Assembly (NCBI GenBank): GCA_038503035.1
Contig: JAVSML010001078.1
Coordinates: 131,972-195,971, forward strand
Origin: Crocodylus rhombifer
Taxonomy: Eukaryota; Chordata; Crocodylia; Crocodylidae
DNA: 64,000 nucleotides
Direction: 5' to 3'
Notes under the pieces: model-generated
The model's input: only the letters and a program-made list of their open reading frames with translations
The model's database searches: none
What the model was told of the DNA's origin: nothing
Made by a program: the position numbers and the translations under genes
In this document: positions 55,081-64,000 of the stretch, piece by piece
Numbering within the stretch: the first letter of the stretch is position 1
Layout: every line of letters begins with the position of its first letter

Positions 55081-55599
55081 ATTAATGCTTGCAGTAAGAT
55101 GTATGTTTTCATGGGAACTTCAGTTTTTTGTGCCAAATCATCTGCCAGTTGGACTGATCGGGGAATTAATGGCAAATGAAAGCCATTTGATTTCGACTTC
55201 CTGAGAAGCCCACAGCTATGGGAGTGGGAGAAGCCTCCCAGAAAGATGCAACACAACTGAAGCAGCAGCCACACCCCCCTGAGCTGAGGATACTGCTTAC
55301 ATCGATATCCTCACAATGCAGATCTGAAGCCACTGGTTATTTTGAGGGCAGTGGCCTCAAAGGACAGATCTGTACTGTTGCTGACCATGCAAAATGGGGA
55401 AAATACACTCTACCAGCTGTCTGCAGTCCTTACCAACTGCAGGAGGGCTTACAATGTCTTGCAATGAACCCAACTATAATCTTAGCACAGGTCTATTTAC
55501 CTACGAGGTTTTTTTTGCCCCCATTACCACTGTACCCAAACACCTAAAAAGCCTTAATGTCCTCATCCTAATGCCATCCTCTGAGACAGGCATGACACC
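55081..55599. other. No gene recognised
   Basis: Unassigned sequence between the minisatellite-bearing element and a CR1 3' end; a 109-codon plus frame (55,218-55,547) has no motif. Confidence 0.4.
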
Positions 55600-55735
55600 T
55601 CCTTTATAGACATGTCTAGGATGGTACAAGACATTATACAAGATTGTCTTGGGGCTGGTCCTGCTTTGAGCAAGGGGTTGGACTACATGTGACCTCCTGA
55701 GGTCCCTTCTAGCCCTTATTTTCTCAGATTTTGTG
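55600..55735 (+). mobile_element. CR1 LINE 3' end
   Basis: CTTGGGGCTGGTCCTGCTTT, GAGCAAGGGGTTGGACTACA, TGACCTCCTGAGGTCCCTTC and an end at TTTTCTCAGATTTTGTG. Confidence 0.85.
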
Positions 55736-55739
55736 ATTT

Positions 55740-55880
55740 TGGCTGAGCAAGGCGTTGAACCCATGGGTCACGAGTCCTACACGAGCTCCCAAGCCCTGAC
55801 CCCAGAGCTGTCCAACTGGTGGCCCATGCAGCTCAGGAGTGGACATGTTGTGTCCCGTGGGCTCCCACCATCTTTACCCC
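55740..55880. repeat. tRNA-like and hAT-like fragments (possible)
   Basis: GGCGTTGAACCCATGGGTCA resembles an inverted B-box region, and CAGAGCTGTCCAACTGGTGG a hAT-type end. No partner end was found for the latter. Confidence 0.35.
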
Positions 55881-56627
55881 CTTGTTTCCCCACCCTTTTC
55901 TCCATCCTCTATCTTTTAAGGAGAATGTGAGTTCCTACCTCCTCACACTAAAATTTGGCAGTTCAGGGGATCCTGAACCAGTGAAGACCATGGGAAATTG
56001 GCTTCAGAGTTCATCTCTGGATGCGGCAAAGACATGCCCAGCAGGGCTGATACTTACCTAGCTTGCTCCTGAGTGTCCAGATCCAGATGCAGGAGCTGCA
56101 GTGAGTTGGGTGTAACAGTGATGTTCCACCCAACATCAGGTAACATATTCGATGACCAGTTGACATTGGGCTTTGTGACCCTTTTATCTGGGTGGACTGA
56201 AGCTGTTCCCCAACAAATAGAAATCCAGTGCTACCAATTGAGTCAGCTGGTCCTGAGTTTTCAGTACAGGCCACATGACAAAAGAGGTGCCAGTTTCATA
56301 GTATTTAAGACGTGTTTTCTGCACTGAAATGCTGTTTAGTCTGGCAGACAACTTTCCAACCACACTGGGCTTCCATGGAGGGCTTCGTATTTTCCCTGCC
56401 AGGAATTTCTGGGTTCTCGACCAGGGTGAAAAATTCAACTAGAAGCTTTATCTCAAAACCACCCACTTTTTGATGCCAGCTTGCCGTCCCACTGCCTTTA
56501 TACTTCCCATGTCCCCTTTCTGCCCTGGCTTGGACTAGCCTCAGGTTCATTTCTACTTGATGACCCCTTCTGCATTTTCATTCAAGTTAAAACTTTTAGA
56601 GCAAGGGCAGCCTTGATATAATCCTGT
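55881..56627. other. No gene recognised
   Basis: Unassigned sequence without a recognisable repeat; frames up to 87 codons (56,011-56,274, minus). Confidence 0.4.
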
Positions 56628-56900
56628 TAATGATAGAAAATGGGGGCTGGAAGGGACCTCAGGAGGTCACATCCAGTCCAACCCCCTGCTCCAAGCAGGA
56701 CCAGCCCCAAGTACACCATCCCAGCCAAGGCTTTGTCTACCTGGGTCTTAAACGCCTCCAAGGATGGAGGCTCCAGGATGGCGTTCGCCTTCTTGGCACC
56801 CAGGGCGCACTGCCGGCTCCTGTCCAGCTTCTTGTCCCCTGTCCCCCCAGGTCCTTTTCTGCAGAGCTGCTGGAGGACCTGGCCCCCCATTCAGGATCAG
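56628..56900 (-). mobile_element. CR1 with internal deletion
   Basis: Minus strand: thumb block GDKKLDRSRQCALGAKKANA is followed at once by the 3'-terminal block SLEAFKTQVDKALAGMVYLG (join near 56,775) in one 87-codon frame (56,627-56,890). The roughly 0.5 kb normally between them is missing. Confidence 0.85.
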
Positions 56901-57109
56901 CCTCATCACCTCCTTTCGAACCAGGAAGGACTTTTACCCTTTGATCAGATCAACGTGACCTGTCGGGAGATCTCCTTCCGCAGTAGCAGGGGACGCGGGC
57001 CTCTTCCCTGGATCTCTTGAGTGCATGTTAACGATGCATGTGACAACAGGGTATCGGCAGTGCCCTCATCCCTCCGCTTTACTTGTGGCAGGTTAAGGTG
57101 ATCTCGGTG
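56901..57109. other. Possible CR1 continuation
   Basis: 56,920-57,015 (GATCAACGTGACCTG, TTCCGCAGTAGCAGG) may be older CR1 sequence 5' of the deleted copy, but I cannot place it. Confidence 0.3.
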
Positions 57110-57295
57110 TTTTGGAGCGATGCTCCTTGTTGTCGTACAACGGGGTTGTTTGTGCAGTGGAGGAAACAGGTTGGACCATCACTTGGGTGGGATGGTTTGG
57201 ACAGGGCTGGTCCTGCCTCGAGCAGGCGGTTGGACTAGATGTGACCTCCGGAGGTCCCTTCCAGCCCGACGTTTCTATGGCTGTGATTCTCTGAT
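57110..57295 (+). mobile_element. CR1 LINE 3' end
   Basis: GGTGGGATGGTTTGGACAGG, GCTGGTCCTGCCTCGAGCAG, GTTGGACTAGATGTGACCTC, and a terminus with TTTCTATGGCTGTGATTCTC. Confidence 0.85.
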
Positions 57296-57861
57296 TTCAC
57301 ATTTCCTCACCATCCCTCCCTCTGCAGGGTCTGGCCTCTTTCTCTTTTTTGTTAGTGATACGCCGCTCAGTCTGGAGCCGGGTTTAACGAGACCACAAGA
57401 AAAATGAACCGCGGTGAAGTAGCATGAGGGTGTGACTTCAACCCACAAGAGACAGGAAATAAAGACTGAAAAAAAAAAAGAAAGAAAGAAAACCCTATCC
57501 TTCCACTAACCCTGTGTTGTCTGAGCCTCAGCACAGAGGAGATGTGCCGGCAATACTTCTGCAAGAGAGAGCTGAAAAAGAAAAGGCCGGGGAGAGACTA
57601 GAGGAGACTAGGGTCAGTCTGTAGGAGCTGGTGCATTGCTTTGATCTTATTCCAAGCTCTGTTATACTTTCATCCAGGTCCTCCCACAGAGCTGGGGCAA
57701 AAACACTTTTCCTAGGGAAATACTCAGCCTTTTTGCTTGGCCTCAGCTGGGAGCACTTTGTTATTAAAAAAATAATTTTCTTGCCCTGCACGCCTTTCCA
57801 GCTCATGGTTGTATTGTCACGGTGAGGAACCTACACACTAGGAAAGCTGTGACAGTCACAT
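57296..57861. other. No gene recognised; A-rich tract
   Basis: An A/AAAG-rich tract at 57,467-57,491 and mixed sequence. Confidence 0.4.
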
Positions 57862-58400
57862 AAGATGATAAGAGCTGCTATATTGATTCAGACCAAAGGC
57901 CCATGTAGCCCTTGTAGGATCCAAGGCCCATGTAGCCAAGCACTGGATGCTGAAGAAGAAGGGTATCAGAAATGGGCATGTGTAGAGCGATCCATCGCCC
58001 ATCCTACCCTCTCAGTCAGCAACAGCAGGTGACACCCCTGACTGCAGGGTGTGATAGCTCCCGATGCGCCTGCATTTATCTAATCCTTTTTTTCAACCTG
58101 GTTGTGCCATTGGCTTCCACAACATCCTGCAGCAGTGAGTCCCATGGGTAAATTTTGCACTGTGCAAAAAATAGAGCTTTATTTTATTTCTAACCCGCTG
58201 CCTGATCCTGAGGTGACGTCTCGTTCTTGGATTCAGAGTCCAGCCCCCTGTTCATTTCTTCACATCATGCAGGATGCTGAAGACCTCTATTGCATCCCTC
58301 CTCAGGCGCCTCCTCTCCAAGCTGAAGAGTGCTGGCCTTTGCAGCCTCTTGCTGTGAGGACCCTGCTCCGCACCCCAGATCATCGTCGCTGCCCCCATGG
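57862..58400 (-). mobile_element. Old CR1-clade LINE 3' region
   Basis: GAGCTGCTATATTGATTCAGACC marks its 3' end. Further in, TTCCACAACATCCTGCAGCAG, and the complement of AAGCTGAAGAGTGCTGGCC region encodes the LxSLEKRRLRxD post-RT block seen in all CR1 copies here. More diverged than the main subfamilies; the sequence CCAAGGCCCATGTAGCC is locally duplicated. Confidence 0.65.
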
Positions 58401-58412
58401 TAGTATTGGGGT

Positions 58413-58565
58413 TGTTGGTTGTAGCCGTGCTGGTCTAAGATTATAGGCAGACTAGGTTCACTGGGGAGATGCGATATCTTTTATTAGACCAACTCAATAG
58501 TTGGGGCAATTGTTCTTTGCAGGCTTTCGGGTTCACACACCCTTCTTCAGGCAGAGGGAGACCAA
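58413..58565 (+). repeat. Interspersed repeat F1, best copy
   Basis: GGTTGTAGCCGTGCTGGTCT, GGCAGACTAGGTTCACTGGG, ATATCTTTTATTAGACCAACT, TTTGCAGGCTTTCGGGTTCA and CACCCTTCTTCAGGCAGAG. The GGGTTCAcacaCCC near the end is B-box-like and the head A-box-like, but their ~130 bp spacing is too long for a normal tRNA-type promoter. Confidence 0.65.
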
Positions 58566-58734
58566 CAAACTCACCCAGTGCAGCCTGTTAAATAGACCGA
58601 AAGCACCGAGGACCAACTGCATCCTCAGCTCTGTTGCATACCCTGGTGTGTGCAGTATGGACCGCACTGGAGAGAGAGCACATTGGGGTAAGAGTAAAAA
58701 TGAATAGCAAGCCATTTTTTGCCTTTTCCATTTT

Positions 58735-58870
58735 CCCCTGAAAAGTTAGAGGCAATGTTGTCCCATGGTTAGGGTACTGGACTGCTAGGTTCCTGACTCA
58801 GCCATTGATTGTGGGCAAGTTGCTTTGCCTCAGTTTCCCCATCTTTGAAAGCAGTGGGGGGTCAACGGTT
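58735..58870 (+). repeat. MIR-like CORE-SINE
   Basis: Head CAATGTTGTCCCATGGTTAG, then GGGCAAGTTGCTTTGCCTCA and GTTTCCCCATCTTTGAAA, in MIR order. It is the most complete MIR-like copy in the window. Confidence 0.75.
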
Positions 58871-59737
58871 TTGGCAGCCATGCTACAAATGAGCCCCATG
58901 CTCTCCCCTAGTGCATCAGGCCCCAGTTCCCTGAGCATCTTCTAAGCGAAACCCTTGCTACTAGAGCCCCCCTGCAGAAGAGACACCTTGCAGCATGCGG
59001 TTTTGCGCTGGAGAAGAAGAGAAATCATAGGAAATCCTGTCTCCGTCACTCTTTTATATAGAGAGGGGCAATGTAGCTTGAGCATCTCTGCAGGCCTCAG
59101 CTTCTGAGAGCAATGCAGGGATAGAAAAGCCCAAAGCCACATTTAAAAGCATTACCTTTAAGGGTAATTCTGTGTTAAAAGAGATAATTACCAGGGAACA
59201 AGTGCATCAGATGCCAACTAGATCAAAATACAGAGGTGGGATCTTAGTTCTTGTAGGCTGCCCGGTTAAGACTAGGACACAAAGCTATTTGGTTTGGGTA
59301 GTTTTGCAGCAGGGAGGCCATTTTGGCTGGAGGCTTGGGGCTGCAGTTGGGCAAATACAGAGCAAAATAGACCTACCTAGTTTGTGTTTTCAATAAATGT
59401 TTTGGGGTGACATTCCTGGCTAATCTGCAGAACATGCATGGTACATGGGGAGCTGGTTAATAAGAAAGAAAGGGAAAGTAACTTGGGTGGGGCAGGGTCA
59501 TGGGGTCATTTCTTATAAAAGGGTCATGGGGCCATTTGCTATAAAAAGGGTGGAGTTTCCCCCAGCCCCTGTCTTTTCAGGTTGGGAATGTGTTGGTTCT
59601 GGGGAGAGGATGAGAGGAGATGCTCTGCGGCGGGGTGTGAAGCTGCATGTATTAGCTGGCGGGGCAGGTAACGCTTCGCATGGGGTCCAGCTGACCTCAT
59701 GCATGCAAATTATCCCCAGTCAAGCAAATTAGAAACT
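58871..59737. other. No gene recognised
   Basis: TCATGGGG..CATTT(C/G)(T/C)TATAAAA recurs at 59,498-59,546, a short local duplication. No gene was seen. Confidence 0.4.
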
Positions 59738-59738
59738 T

Positions 59739-59777
59739 GCTCTTTTTTTTGTTTGGGGTTTTTTTTTTGTTTTTCGT
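59739..59777 (+). repeat. T-rich tract
   Basis: CTCTTTTTTTTG followed by TTTTTTTTTTGTTTTTCG directly upstream of a CR1 end. Confidence 0.8.
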
Positions 59778-59842
59778 TTTGGTCCTGCTTGGAGTAGGGG
59801 ATTGGACTCCTATGGTCCCTTCCAACCCTCATTTTCTATGAC
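59778..59842 (+). mobile_element. CR1 LINE 3' terminus, 65 bp
   Basis: TTTTGGTCCTGCTTGGAGTAG, GGGGATTGGACTCCTATGG, CCAACCCTCATTTTCTATGA. Extreme 5' truncation. Confidence 0.85.
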
Positions 59843-60544
59843 AGGAGGGGTTTACTAAACTTCCCTTCCTAAATGAGCCCAGCTGCCTACATGCAGCAGC
59901 TGTGATTCTTTCAGGAGCAGCCTTGTTTTCCAATTTTATCCATCCTTGGGTGTTTCTTTAGCCCTTATCAGGACAATGTTTGAACAGGGAAGATCTATCA
60001 TGCACTTTAACATGCCAGTCGAGCACTGGCGGGGGTCTCTCATCTGCTCATTGTAAACCAATCCGATGCTAGACTGCAGCAAGAGAGGAGCAGAGGCTAT
60101 ATGGATTATGTGCAGGGAGCTGAGGGTCTGTTTCCACTTTGAATAACATGCTGATTTGTTCTTCTCTGCACCCCACTAAAACCCAGAAAAAGCTACAAAA
60201 ATCATGAGACCGCCAAAGGTTTCCATCTGTGGGGAGGCTACAAAGATCTGAACCACTGAGTTACAGGAGACAGGGAGAAGTGTATAAAACCTAAAAAAAA
60301 TAATAGTATAAAGACAGGATACTCAGTGTTTTTACTGCTCCTCTTTTAAATCCACCATCAGCCCCTCACATGGAAATAAGGGCTCTTCTACAAACTGGCC
60401 CGTGAAACTCCCGGTCCCAAGATGCTGCTGGGTGAGTTTGGTGTGTTTGTGAAGGGCACAACCGGTTCAAGGAACAGCAAAAACACTTGTGGTTGTATCT
60501 GCCAAGAAAAAAGAAAGGTACGTTAGGATACTATGGGAGGGATA
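59843..60544. other. No gene recognised
   Basis: A run of AAAAAAAATAATAGTATAAA at 60,293-60,312. Confidence 0.4.
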
Positions 60545-60600
60545 GTAATGTCCAGTGGTCAGAGCAGGGGCCTGAGCATCATGAGGTACTTTTTGCTTTG
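60545..60600 (+). repeat. MIR-like head (weak)
   Basis: GTCCAGTGGTCAGAGCAGGG followed by GCCTGAGCATCATGAGG fits the tRNA-like head of MIR-like SINEs. Confidence 0.4.
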
Positions 60601-61438
60601 CTAGTTAAATTACAAGCTCATACACAAGGACCATTGCGAGGCTGATTTTGAAGCTGTCCCTGTAATGCATGGACAACTGCCTCTTGTGCTTCAGTTGCCG
60701 GGGTTAGAAACCCCACTGTGCCACACTTCTCTTTGCGGAGGCCTCCTTCTTCAAGGGTAGGTGGATCATGGCACCGGCATTTCACACTTCACTGCTGCGT
60801 TTCCATCCATCTCCTCCACCAATATCCAAGGCTGGTAGGGAGGAAGTATTCAAAGACAGCAAGGGACCAGGTACTAGGATAATCCTGGACTCTATTAGGC
60901 TTGTCTTAGAGGCACGGGGGTGAATTTTCTGCCAACACTGCCCTGAGGGAGCTCTGCAAGCTTTGTTTTTTCTTTTACCCCTCCCTGTCCTTGTAAAGGG
61001 CGTTGATGGTATTAAAAACTGCTGAATTCAGGCAGGCTATAGCACTGCCAACCTGGCCTCCCTGGAAACACCTTTTATTCATGCCCCGAGATCTCCTCCT
61101 CTCCTGCAGAGTTTGCAGGTGTGAGTACAGGCCAGTTCCCCTCCTGGCTGAGTTACCAGCCAGCTGCTCAGCTTGGCTCCCAGAAACCTTTTCTCTTATG
61201 AAGCTTTCCAAGCCAGTTTAATCCACATTGGGTGGCAGACTCCTTGTGATCTCCCTTGCTGGCATGCTCCTAGTCTTTCACCGGAGCCTGTATTAGTTCT
61301 GGGTCATTCCAGAAATGCCTCGTTTTGCTGCAGAATTAGAGCATAGTGCAAGATGATCTTTGAAACTATCAGGCACCCTGGGCTGGCTGCTACTGCATGG
61401 GCTGGCGACAGAGGAATGAGGGGAGAACGCTAGATTGT
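60601..61438. other. No gene recognised
   Basis: Unassigned sequence between a weak MIR-like head and a MITE-like copy; frames up to 78 codons (60,975-61,211, minus). Confidence 0.4.
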
Positions 61439-61777
61439 GAGTGTGTCTACATGTGCATTTATGTCGGCTTAAATTTACTGCTCAGTAAGTGGGACTAGGC
61501 CGGCGTCTACACTTCCAGGGGTTAAAGCACATTAACACTGTGTGTGGACTGATGTGGGTATAAAGATAGCCTCAAGTCTGTACACACAAACTGTTACTAC
61601 ACAGTAAGGCATCTACACGTGTGTAACTAATCGGGTATAAATTTGATCAAATTTACGCTCAAGTGTGCATAAGTCACCGTATTTACTGCACAGTATGGGT
61701 GTGCATGTGTAGACATGTGTCCATACCGCATAATATTTTCACTTACTGCGCAGTAAATGTGCACGTGTAGACATGCC
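61439..61777. mobile_element. MITE-like element, intermediate subtype
   Basis: Ends GTGTGTCTACATGTGC and GCACGTGTAGACATGCC. Interior TTTACTGCTCAGTAAG, TTACTGCGCAGTAAAT, AATTTGATCAAATTT (palindrome), and GTGTGGACTGATGTGGG / CTCAAGTCTGTACACAC. It shares modules with both the long and short subtypes. Confidence 0.72.
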
Positions 61778-62044
61778 TTTCTCTCCTTGGTAAGAGATGT
61801 TCTGGTTTTGAGTCAGCGATGTCTCAACCGCTGCATTGTAGGAGACTGGCCTAGCTGCAGAACTGGGAGAGGACCAAATTGGTCAATGCTCTTCTGTTTG
61901 AATTGGGGTCTTCCCTTTCCCCACCTTAATATCTCGCATCTACATCTCTCTCAGATTCATCCCCTTAAATTTTCCCTGACCCTGAGGGTAGAAAGGGTAA
62001 GGATTCTTAGATAATACTATGTTTCATAGCACCATTATAGTATT
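61778..62044. other. No gene recognised
   Basis: 85-codon plus frame 61,757-62,014 without motif. Confidence 0.35.
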
Positions 62045-62225
62045 AGATCAGAAGGCAATTTTTTACAGTTAGGGTGGCCAAAGCCTGGAGCCAACTTCCC
62101 TGGAACCCCTACCTTGGGCAAATTCAAGAGGAGGTTGGATGATCCCAGCATTCATTCCTGCCTGTGACGGGGTCAGGCTAGATGATCTGCTCAGATCCCT
62201 CCTGACCCTAGCTACTATTATACTT
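62045..62225 (+). mobile_element. CR1 LINE 3' end, C-type
   Basis: ACAGTTAGGGTGGCCAAAGC, TTCAAGAGGAGGTTGGATGA, GGTCAGGCTAGATGATCTGC, CTCAGATCCCTCCTGACCC. Same terminus type as 33,554. Confidence 0.8.
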
Positions 62226-62409
62226 GTGTTTTCTTAGCATGCGAGTAGAGGGCAGTCTACCATGATGGAGGAAAACCACAGCCGGAGTAAACTGGATAAG
62301 AAATGAGGTCTATTGTTTAAGAGTTACTCAGCAGCATGGATCCCAATAGCTTTAGAACTTATCAGCTGAGATGGGGAAAGAATATGTCCATGCATTGTAG
62401 CTGCCCCAT

Positions 62410-62560
62410 AACCCTATGACTCTATGAAGAAGTAGGGCTGGATGGGACCTCCAGGGGTGATCTAGTCCAGCTCCCTGCATGGATCATCTCTCTCCAAACT
62501 ATCCAATGTCTCTCTACAAATCCAATGTCTAACCTATTAGCAAAACTACAAAGTCAACCC
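62410..62560 (-). mobile_element. CR1 LINE 3' end
   Basis: Terminus ATGAAGAAGTAGGGCTGGATG, then CTAGTCCAGCTCCCTGCATG and ATCTCTCTCCAAACTATCC; reverse counterpart of the subfamily at 1,615 and 41,588. The following 62,560-62,790 may be its decayed upstream part. Confidence 0.75.
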
Positions 62561-62811
62561 TGACACAACCATGAGACCTAACACCCTAAGGTGCCCCACG
62601 TAAAGCTGGGGGGCCATGATGGCCAAAGTCCTGCTGCTGCAAAGGTTGTTAAAATATGTTCAGGGAATCCAAGGAGAAGGGTCATGCCTTCCACTACATG
62701 GGAAGACAAAAATGGGCCAAATATCCTTCCTGACCCCAAATGTGGTGATCAGTCTGACCCTGAGTGGAGGGGCAAGAGCCTCTAGCCAGGAACCCGCAGC
62801 TTTAAGTCCTA

Positions 62812-63145
62812 GAATCATGGAAAATTCAGGTTGGGAGGAACCTCAGGAGGTCACATCTAGTCCAACCTTGCTCCAAGCAGCCCCAACTACATCATACCAT
62901 CCAAGGCTTTGTCTACCTGGGTCTTAAAACCTCCATGGATGGAGAGTCCATCACCTCTCTGGGTAACCTGTTTCATATTTTACTGCCCTTCTTGAGAGAG
63001 AGCTTTTCCTAGTATCCAATCTCAGCTTCCCTTGCTGCAGCTGGAGCCCATCGCTCCTTGTCCTGTCATCTGCCCCTACTGAGAACAGTTCAGCTCCATC
63101 CTCTTTGCAGCCCCCCTGCAGGGAGTTAAAGTCCCCCCAGGAGCT
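62812..63145 (-). mobile_element. CR1 LINE 3' region
   Basis: AGAATCATGGAAAATTCAGG to the complement of CTTTAACTCCCTGCAGGGGG. Minus translation shows RSDGLQLQQGKLRLDTRKSS in an open 70-codon frame (62,951-63,163). Confidence 0.9.
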
Positions 63146-63294
63146 TTGGCACAGCCCAGTCAAAGCCCCCAGACTTGGCTGCAGTGAATGCCTAACACTT
63201 CTGAGGAAGGCTTAAAAATCCCCTTGGCACATGTAGCAGCACAAAAAATTCCCTCCCAGCCCAGAAGCTTGGAAAATACCCATAGTAGAGCACA

Positions 63295-63409
63295 GTCATA
63301 GCTATACCTAGATCACCCTTCACTAATGCCTGTCCAGCCTCTTTTTTAACACCTCCAATGATGGGAAGTCTACAGCTTCCCTAGACAGTCTATTCCACTG
63401 TACAGCAGT
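63295..63409 (-). mobile_element. Old CR1, part right of its 3' end, interrupted by a MITE
   Basis: CTAATGCCTGTCCAGCCTCT, AACACCTCCAATGATGGGAAG, CTTCCCTAGACAGTCTATTCC match the CR1 3' region in reverse. Continues at 63,794. Confidence 0.65.
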
Positions 63410-63793
63410 GGACATATCTACACGTGCATTTACTCTAGCTTAAATTTACTGCCCAGTAGTTTACTGCGCAGTAAGCAGGAATGGGCCAGCATCTACATGA
63501 GCAGGCATTAAAGCGCGTTAACATTGTGTGTCAACTGACTTGGGACTACAGCTAGTCCCAAGTCAGTTCACACACATGGTGTTACTGTGCAGTAAGGCAT
63601 CTATACATGCATTACTGTACAGTAACTAATCAGGTGTAAATTGGGTACCTTCATGATGTAGGTATCCAATTTACACTACAGTTGGCATAAGTTGCCATAT
63701 TTACTGGGCAGTAAATGTGCATGTGTAGTTGTGCGCCCATACTGTGCAGTAATTTTGGTTACTGAGCAGTAAAAGTGCATGTGTAGCTGCCCC
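63410..63793. mobile_element. MITE-like element inserted in old CR1
   Basis: GGACATATCTACACGTGC at the left, GTGTAGCTGCCC at the right. Contains TTTACTGCGCAGTAAGC, a strong foldback ACTTGGGACTA(CAGC)TAGTCCCAAGT (63,539-63,564) and GGTACC..GGTATCC as remains of the central palindrome of the long subtype. Confidence 0.72.
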
Positions 63794-64000
63794 CAGTGTC
63801 TAGTCCCAGTGTACTAGCAGTGAAGAAGCTTTTCCTGATATCTAAAAGCCTATTTTACTGCAGCTTCAAGCCAGCAGGAGGGAAAAGGAGTTTTCCTTCT
63901 TCTATATGGCAGCCCTTCAAGTATTGGAAGATGGCTGTTGTGCCCCATCTTAAGTGTCTTTTCTGCAAGCATCACACTGATGGCTAGAAAAGGGTATTTA
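63794..64000 (-). mobile_element. Old CR1, upstream part, to window end
   Basis: AGCAGTGAAGAAGCTTTTCC, TGATATCTAAAAGCCTATTT, TTACTGCAGCTTCAAGCC, then TGGCTGTTGTGCCCCATCTT: the reverse of the CR1 post-RT region (complement of KTFLM-type and LQ.KLR blocks). It runs to the right edge or nearly so. Confidence 0.65.

Noticed and set aside
58413..58565. tRNA gene in repeat F1
   Set aside because: A-box and B-box-like motifs are about 130 bp apart and no cloverleaf can be drawn.
1..64000. A new gene cluster or defence-type system
   Set aside because: All recognisable coding sequence is retrotransposon-derived and disrupted; I see no co-oriented set of intact genes.

Overview
The window looks like nuclear DNA of a sauropsid, most likely a crocodilian, from a gene-poor or intronic stretch. 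CR1 LINE retrotransposons dominate: by my own boundaries roughly forty fragments cover about 18 kb. Their 3' ends carry the sauropsid CR1 terminus. Other repeats are MIR-like CORE-SINE pieces, small hAT-like and TA-flanked DNA elements, and a hairpin-rich MITE-like family present in seven copies. The crocodilian assignment is an inference from repeat style and rests on no marker gene. I found no host protein-coding exon, tRNA or rRNA gene that I can defend; every long reading frame with a recognisable family is CR1 reverse transcriptase or endonuclease, or its antisense shadow.

Layout. 0-9 kb: a CR1 endonuclease fragment at the left edge, several CR1 3' ends, then a 2.5 kb CR1 (about 5,984-8,485, minus) with most of ORF2 in two frames. 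9-20 kb: MITE copies, MIR-like SINEs, a TA-flanked 487 bp element (10,600-11,086), a hAT-like element with an imperfect 8 bp target duplication (16,976-17,277), and a repeat-poor, CpG-containing stretch at 14-17 kb. 20-32 kb: CR1 fragments, a TG-rich minisatellite, more hAT-like elements, a C21 tract, and a foldback with a telomere-like loop (30,299-30,407). 32-44 kb: two nested CR1 insertions (32,255-33,665 and 42,343-43,390), an old CR1 with a lost active site (39,400-40,806), and stacked repeats at 41,493-42,060. 44-64 kb: the best preserved CR1 reverse transcriptase (526 codons, 49,286-50,866 minus), a Russian-doll CR1 stack (52,150-54,545), a hAT-like element carrying a minisatellite (54,649-55,072), and a mosaic of CR1 ends, MITEs and SINEs.

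How the parts relate. CR1 supplies the only recognisable enzymes: an apurinic-type endonuclease that nicks target DNA and a reverse transcriptase that primes on the nick. All copies here are 5' truncated, frameshifted or internally deleted, so none is likely autonomous. The most interesting pattern is that at least four CR1 copies lack all or most of the RT core, joining 5'-ward coding sequence directly to 3'-terminal sequence. They could be a non-autonomous, trans-mobilised lineage or independent deletions. DNA elements and younger CR1s have inserted into older CR1s, giving a relative order of events.
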